From Pseudomonadales bacterium (GTDB lineage Bacteria; Pseudomonadota; Gammaproteobacteria; Pseudomonadales; Azotimanducaceae), in the NCBI GenBank assembly GCA_024234635.1, contig JACKNX010000017.1:1-64000 (forward strand): a stretch of DNA of 64,000 bases, given 5' to 3'. Below, piece by piece: positions 61,699 through 64,000 of the stretch. Within the stretch, counting starts at the first letter, position 1, and every line of letters starts with the position of its first letter. The notes under the pieces were generated by a model. The model did no database searches, was not told the DNA's origin, and worked only from the letters and a program-made list of their open reading frames with translations. The translations under genes and the position numbers were made by a program.

Positions 61699-62889
61699 TC
61701 ATGGAACTGGCGTGCCCTGTCCCTTTGATGGGTGCAAGTCTGCGGCCAGCCTCAAAGTCAGCAACCCACTCACCGACACCACGGCGCTGACCAGCGCCAG
61801 CGGCACCAGGCTGTCGGCGATCCACGGTGCCACCAGCGCGGTTCCACCTGCGGTGAGCGCCAATGCGAACAGCATGACCAGTGCCGCTCCGCGTGCCGCA
61901 TTGTCACCGGCGGCGACCACCGCCTGATAGAACCCGGGCGGTCCTCGCACGCCAAGCCCCACGTTCACGGCAAGGAACAACAGCCACAACGCCCGCGGAT
62001 CGCTGCCGTCGATCAGCGCGTACGCAAGGATGCCCGTACCGCCGAACGCGCTGAGCGCGGTACCGGCCTGGATGGCGCGCTCCATGCCCAGCGCGGAAAC
62101 GATGCGGGCGGTGAGATTGGTGACGATCACGAAGCCCGTAATGCCGACTACCTGCATGACGATGAAGTCCGCAAGTTCGCCGTGCATGACGCGCACGATC
62201 ACGGCCGGTGCGCCGAAGACAAAGATCAGAAGGCCACCCAGGGTGCCAGCCTGGCTGATGGCGTAGCGCAGGAAGGTGCGGTTGCGCAGCAGATCGAGAT
62301 AGCCGGCGTTTGTACCGGACGGATTGGCGGATGCGGGAGGCAGGGGATGGAGTGTCCAGGCGATGCTCAGCAGACTCCCCGCGAGAGCCAGTATCAGGAA
62401 AGACCCGTTCCAGCCGTGGCGGTCGAGCAGCCACGCGCCCGCCACCGGTGCCAGGGCGGGAACGAGCGACTCGATGCTGCCCACCAGGCCGATGGCACGC
62501 AGGGCGGCGGATTCGTCGAGCAGCCGGCGGATGATACCCGGCGTGAACACTGCCGGCGCCGCGGCAAACATGCCCTGAAGCAGGCGAAGGAAGGACAGCT
62601 CATTCAGTTCCGTGGCCCGGGACGCCAGCCACGACACCAGCGTATAGAACGCCAGCGCCAGCACGAGCAGCCGGTGCTGGGAAAAACGGGCGCCCAGTTC
62701 ACCGAAGCCGATCAGTCCGATGGCGGAACCGAGTGCAAATCCGGCCATCACGTACTGTGCCGTGGCCGGTGTGCCGCCCAGCACATCCGGCAGAACCGGA
62801 ATGGCGGGCAGTACCAGATCGGTCGCCGCCAGGCATACCACGGCGCTGGCGAGCAGCAGGAAGAGCGTTAAGCGCGAGCGAACCGTCAT
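61699..62889 (-). CDS. MFS transporter (Bcr/CflA-like drug exporter type)
   Basis: A 396-residue protein with about twelve hydrophobic helices. It starts LFLLLASAVVCLAATDLVLPAIPVLPDVLG, followed by YVMAGFALGSAIGLIGFGELGARFSQHRLLVLA, which hold the Bcr/CflA-type D-x-x-x-P and motif A features. It should export a drug-like or metabolite substrate by proton antiport. The minus-strand start lies 24 bases before the intact repeat at 62914. Confidence 0.88.
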   Translation of the reverse strand: MTVRSRLTLFLLLASAVVCLAATDLVLPAIPVLPDVLGGTPATAQYVMAGFALGSAIGLIGFGELGARFSQHRLLVLALAFYTLVSWLASRATELNELSFLRLLQGMFAAAPAVFTPGIIRRLLDESAALRAIGLVGSIESLVPALAPVAGAWLLDRHGWNGSFLILALAGSLLSIAWTLHPLPPASANPSGTNAGYLDLLRNRTFLRYAISQAGTLGGLLIFVFGAPAVIVRVMHGELADFIVMQVVGITGFVIVTNLTARIVSALGMERAIQAGTALSAFGGTGILAYALIDGSDPRALWLLFLAVNVGLGVRGPPGFYQAVVAAGDNAARGAALVMLFALALTAGGTALVAPWIADSLVPLALVSAVVSVSGLLTLRLAADLHPSKGQGTPVP

Positions 62890-62913
62890 CAGGCGGTTGT
62901 TCTCCTATCAGGA

Positions 62914-63050
62914 TGCTGAAAAAGTCCATCCTGGACTTGTTTCAGCAGTCGCCGGCTTCGCCGACTCGCACCAAATGCAGCGTTTTCCGCTGCATTTTCG
63001 GGCCAGCCATCCCTGGCTGGCGTACCAGGCTGCTTTTTCAGCAGCCCGCT
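62914..63050 (+). repeat. Intact compound-hairpin repeat (MITE/REP-like)
   Basis: Terminal inverted repeats TGCTGAAAAAG (62914-62924) and CTTTTTCAGCA (63033-63043) bracket four internal hairpins. These are AGTCC-ATCCT-GGACT (62924-62938), CGGC-TTC-GCCG (62953-62963), AAATGCAGCG-TTTTC-CGCTGCATTT (62973-62997) and GCCAGCC-ATCCCT-GGCTGGC (63002-63021). No protein is encoded. A decayed copy lies at 3403-3538. It fills most of the gap between the MFS gene and the oxygenase gene. Confidence 0.82.
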
Positions 63051-63132
63051 AACCGGCAATATCGGGGTCCCGTGCAACTGGACATTGTCCCGGGGCTTTT
63101 TTACTGTCATGTCGACTCCTGGGAGGTCCGCC

Positions 63133-64000
63133 ATGAACGCCAAATACGATATCTACGCACCCGCTGATCCCACCCTTGCGCCCGGCGACGCACGCTGTCC
63201 CGGTCCCAGCGTGCAGGACGTGCTCAATGCCGACAATCAGCGCGTATCACCCGACTTTCAAGCGCCACGCTACACCTATCTCGGCAACGAGGATCTGGCG
63301 TTCGACCGCTACACGTCGGAAGCCTTCCACCAGCTCGAAGTGGAGCGCCTGTGGTGCCGCACCTGGCAGTGGGCGTGCCGCGAGGAGCACATCCCCAAGG
63401 TCGGTGATTATTACGTCTACGACATCGACCGCTATTCGGTGCTGGTGATCCGCGGCGAAGACATGCGCATCCGCGCCTTCGTCAACAGCTGCCCCCACCG
63501 CGGCATGCAGTTCTTCGATTCCGACACCCAGGGCACAGGCAAGCAGTTCCTGCGCTGTCCGTTCCACGGCATGTCGTGGCGGCTGGACGGGGCGCTGCGT
63601 GAGATTCCCTGTCGGTGGGACTTTCCGCACGTGAAGGACGAGGAGTTCGGTCTGCAGGCGATTCCCTGCGATACCTGGGGCGGCTTTGTCTTCATCAATC
63701 TCGATGCCAACGCACAGCCGCTGCTGGAATACCTGAGTCCGCTGCCGGAGCACTTCGCGGCTACGCCGCTGGAGGACCGTTTCGTCACCATGCACACGCA
63801 GAAGGTGCTTCAGGGCAACTGGAAGATGTGCATGGAAGGCTTTCTGGAGGCCTACCACGTGCTGGCCACCCACCCGAACCGGCTGCACATGTCCGCCTGG
63901 GCGAACACACAGTACGACCTGCTGAGCCCGCACGTGTCGCGCTTCCACCAGCCGCTGACCAGCGGCAACGCCATTCATCCGCGCCAGATCACGGAGCGCC
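63133..64000 (+). CDS. Rieske non-heme iron oxygenase, alpha subunit (3' end outside window)
   Basis: The reading frame from ATG 63133 stays open to the window end (289 codons seen). The Rieske [2Fe-2S] motif is C120-P-H122...C142-P-F-H145. EGFLEAYHVLATHP starts the mononuclear iron site (Glu/His/His). Such enzymes hydroxylate aromatic rings, steroids or demethylate substrates, using a reductase that is not visible here. GGGAGG precedes the start. The repeat element lies just upstream and may supply or disturb the promoter. Confidence 0.92.
   Translation, partial: MNAKYDIYAPADPTLAPGDARCPGPSVQDVLNADNQRVSPDFQAPRYTYLGNEDLAFDRYTSEAFHQLEVERLWCRTWQWACREEHIPKVGDYYVYDIDRYSVLVIRGEDMRIRAFVNSCPHRGMQFFDSDTQGTGKQFLRCPFHGMSWRLDGALREIPCRWDFPHVKDEEFGLQAIPCDTWGGFVFINLDANAQPLLEYLSPLPEHFAATPLEDRFVTMHTQKVLQGNWKMCMEGFLEAYHVLATHPNRLHMSAWANTQYDLLSPHVSRFHQPLTSGNAIHPRQITER

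Noticed and set aside
61443..61790. Small plus-strand frame between the ABC permease and MFS genes
   Set aside because: Low-complexity composition, no ribosome-binding site and no family resemblance; it runs into the MFS gene on the other strand.
1..64000. CRISPR arrays, defence systems, tRNA or rRNA genes, insertion sequences, prophage genes
   Set aside because: None were recognised on either strand; no regularly spaced direct repeats, transposases, integrases or phage structural genes were found.

Overview
The window reads as a piece of a high-GC (roughly 62-65 %) gammaproteobacterial chromosome, probably from a free-living, aerobic, lipid- and xenobiotic-degrading organism. The clues are a near-consensus gammaproteobacterial LexA operator (3823-3842), a TonB-dependent receptor, lipobox lipoproteins, trxC, soxR, YchJ- and BCP-type housekeeping genes, a cecR-like ABC efflux operon and a Rieske oxygenase. 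The assignment is inference from gene content; there is no rRNA or ribosomal protein to anchor it. Coding density is very high: no gap exceeds about 280 bp, and I found no tRNA, rRNA, CRISPR array, transposase or prophage gene.

Layout. 0-3.4 kb: the tail of an unidentified gene, a DUF4345 protein, a YchJ-family protein and a membrane-bound PQQ dehydrogenase. 3.4-3.9 kb: a decayed hairpin repeat and a small Cys-rich protein whose start codon lies at a LexA box. 4-7.9 kb: zinc alcohol dehydrogenase, fumarylacetoacetate hydrolase-family protein, a 5'-truncated SGNH hydrolase, a Dabb protein and an SDR. 7.9-14.3 kb: DUF6498 membrane protein, an NMO/FabK-like flavoprotein, a dienelactone hydrolase-like protein, a serine hydrolase/LPS-kinase-like/methyltransferase cluster and BCP peroxiredoxin. 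14.4-17.6 kb: amidohydrolase, TPP enzyme and a small GIY-YIG-like protein. 17.8-20 kb: rfbF and a DUF4910 peptidase-like protein, a two-gene fragment of surface-polysaccharide type. 20-25.8 kb: two paralogous Ca2+/Na+ antiporters around an acyl-CoA dehydrogenase, a DUF4286-DUF3667 fusion and an unknown protein with possible diiron ligands. 25.8-29.1 kb: nitroreductase, DUF169, alpha/beta hydrolase, enoyl-CoA hydratase. 29.2-33.6 kb: TonB receptor, a methyltransferase and small envelope proteins. 33.7-42.9 kb: acyl-CoA dehydrogenase, N-acyl-D-amino-acid deacylase, trxC, enoyl-CoA hydratase, a giant single-chain acyl-CoA carboxylase and a cytochrome P450. 43-46.4 kb: GNAT, a VOC-ArsR-SRPBCC operon, soxR with a SoxR box facing a VOC gene, and a thioesterase. 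46.5-50.5 kb: a second TPP enzyme and a carbamoyltransferase/SxtJ/DUF5989 cassette. 50.5-57.7 kb: Fpg/Nei glycosylase, an SO2930-type diheme cytochrome paired with a beta-helix lipoprotein, SDR, histidine phosphatase, AlkC-like repair protein and a monoheme cytochrome. 57.8-62.9 kb: CecR-type regulator, ABC exporter and an MFS transporter. 62.9-64 kb: an intact hairpin-rich repeat and the start of a Rieske oxygenase.

The dominant theme is acyl-CoA, aldehyde/alcohol and ring catabolism, with redox and stress functions between. No obviously new defence or mobile system is present. The best leads are the dispersed compound-hairpin repeat, the SOS-box-controlled small protein, the structured leader before the first antiporter, the NMO-like protein without its usual His, the beta-helix/diheme cytochrome pair, the candidate diiron protein at 24796 and the GIY-YIG-like protein at 17316.
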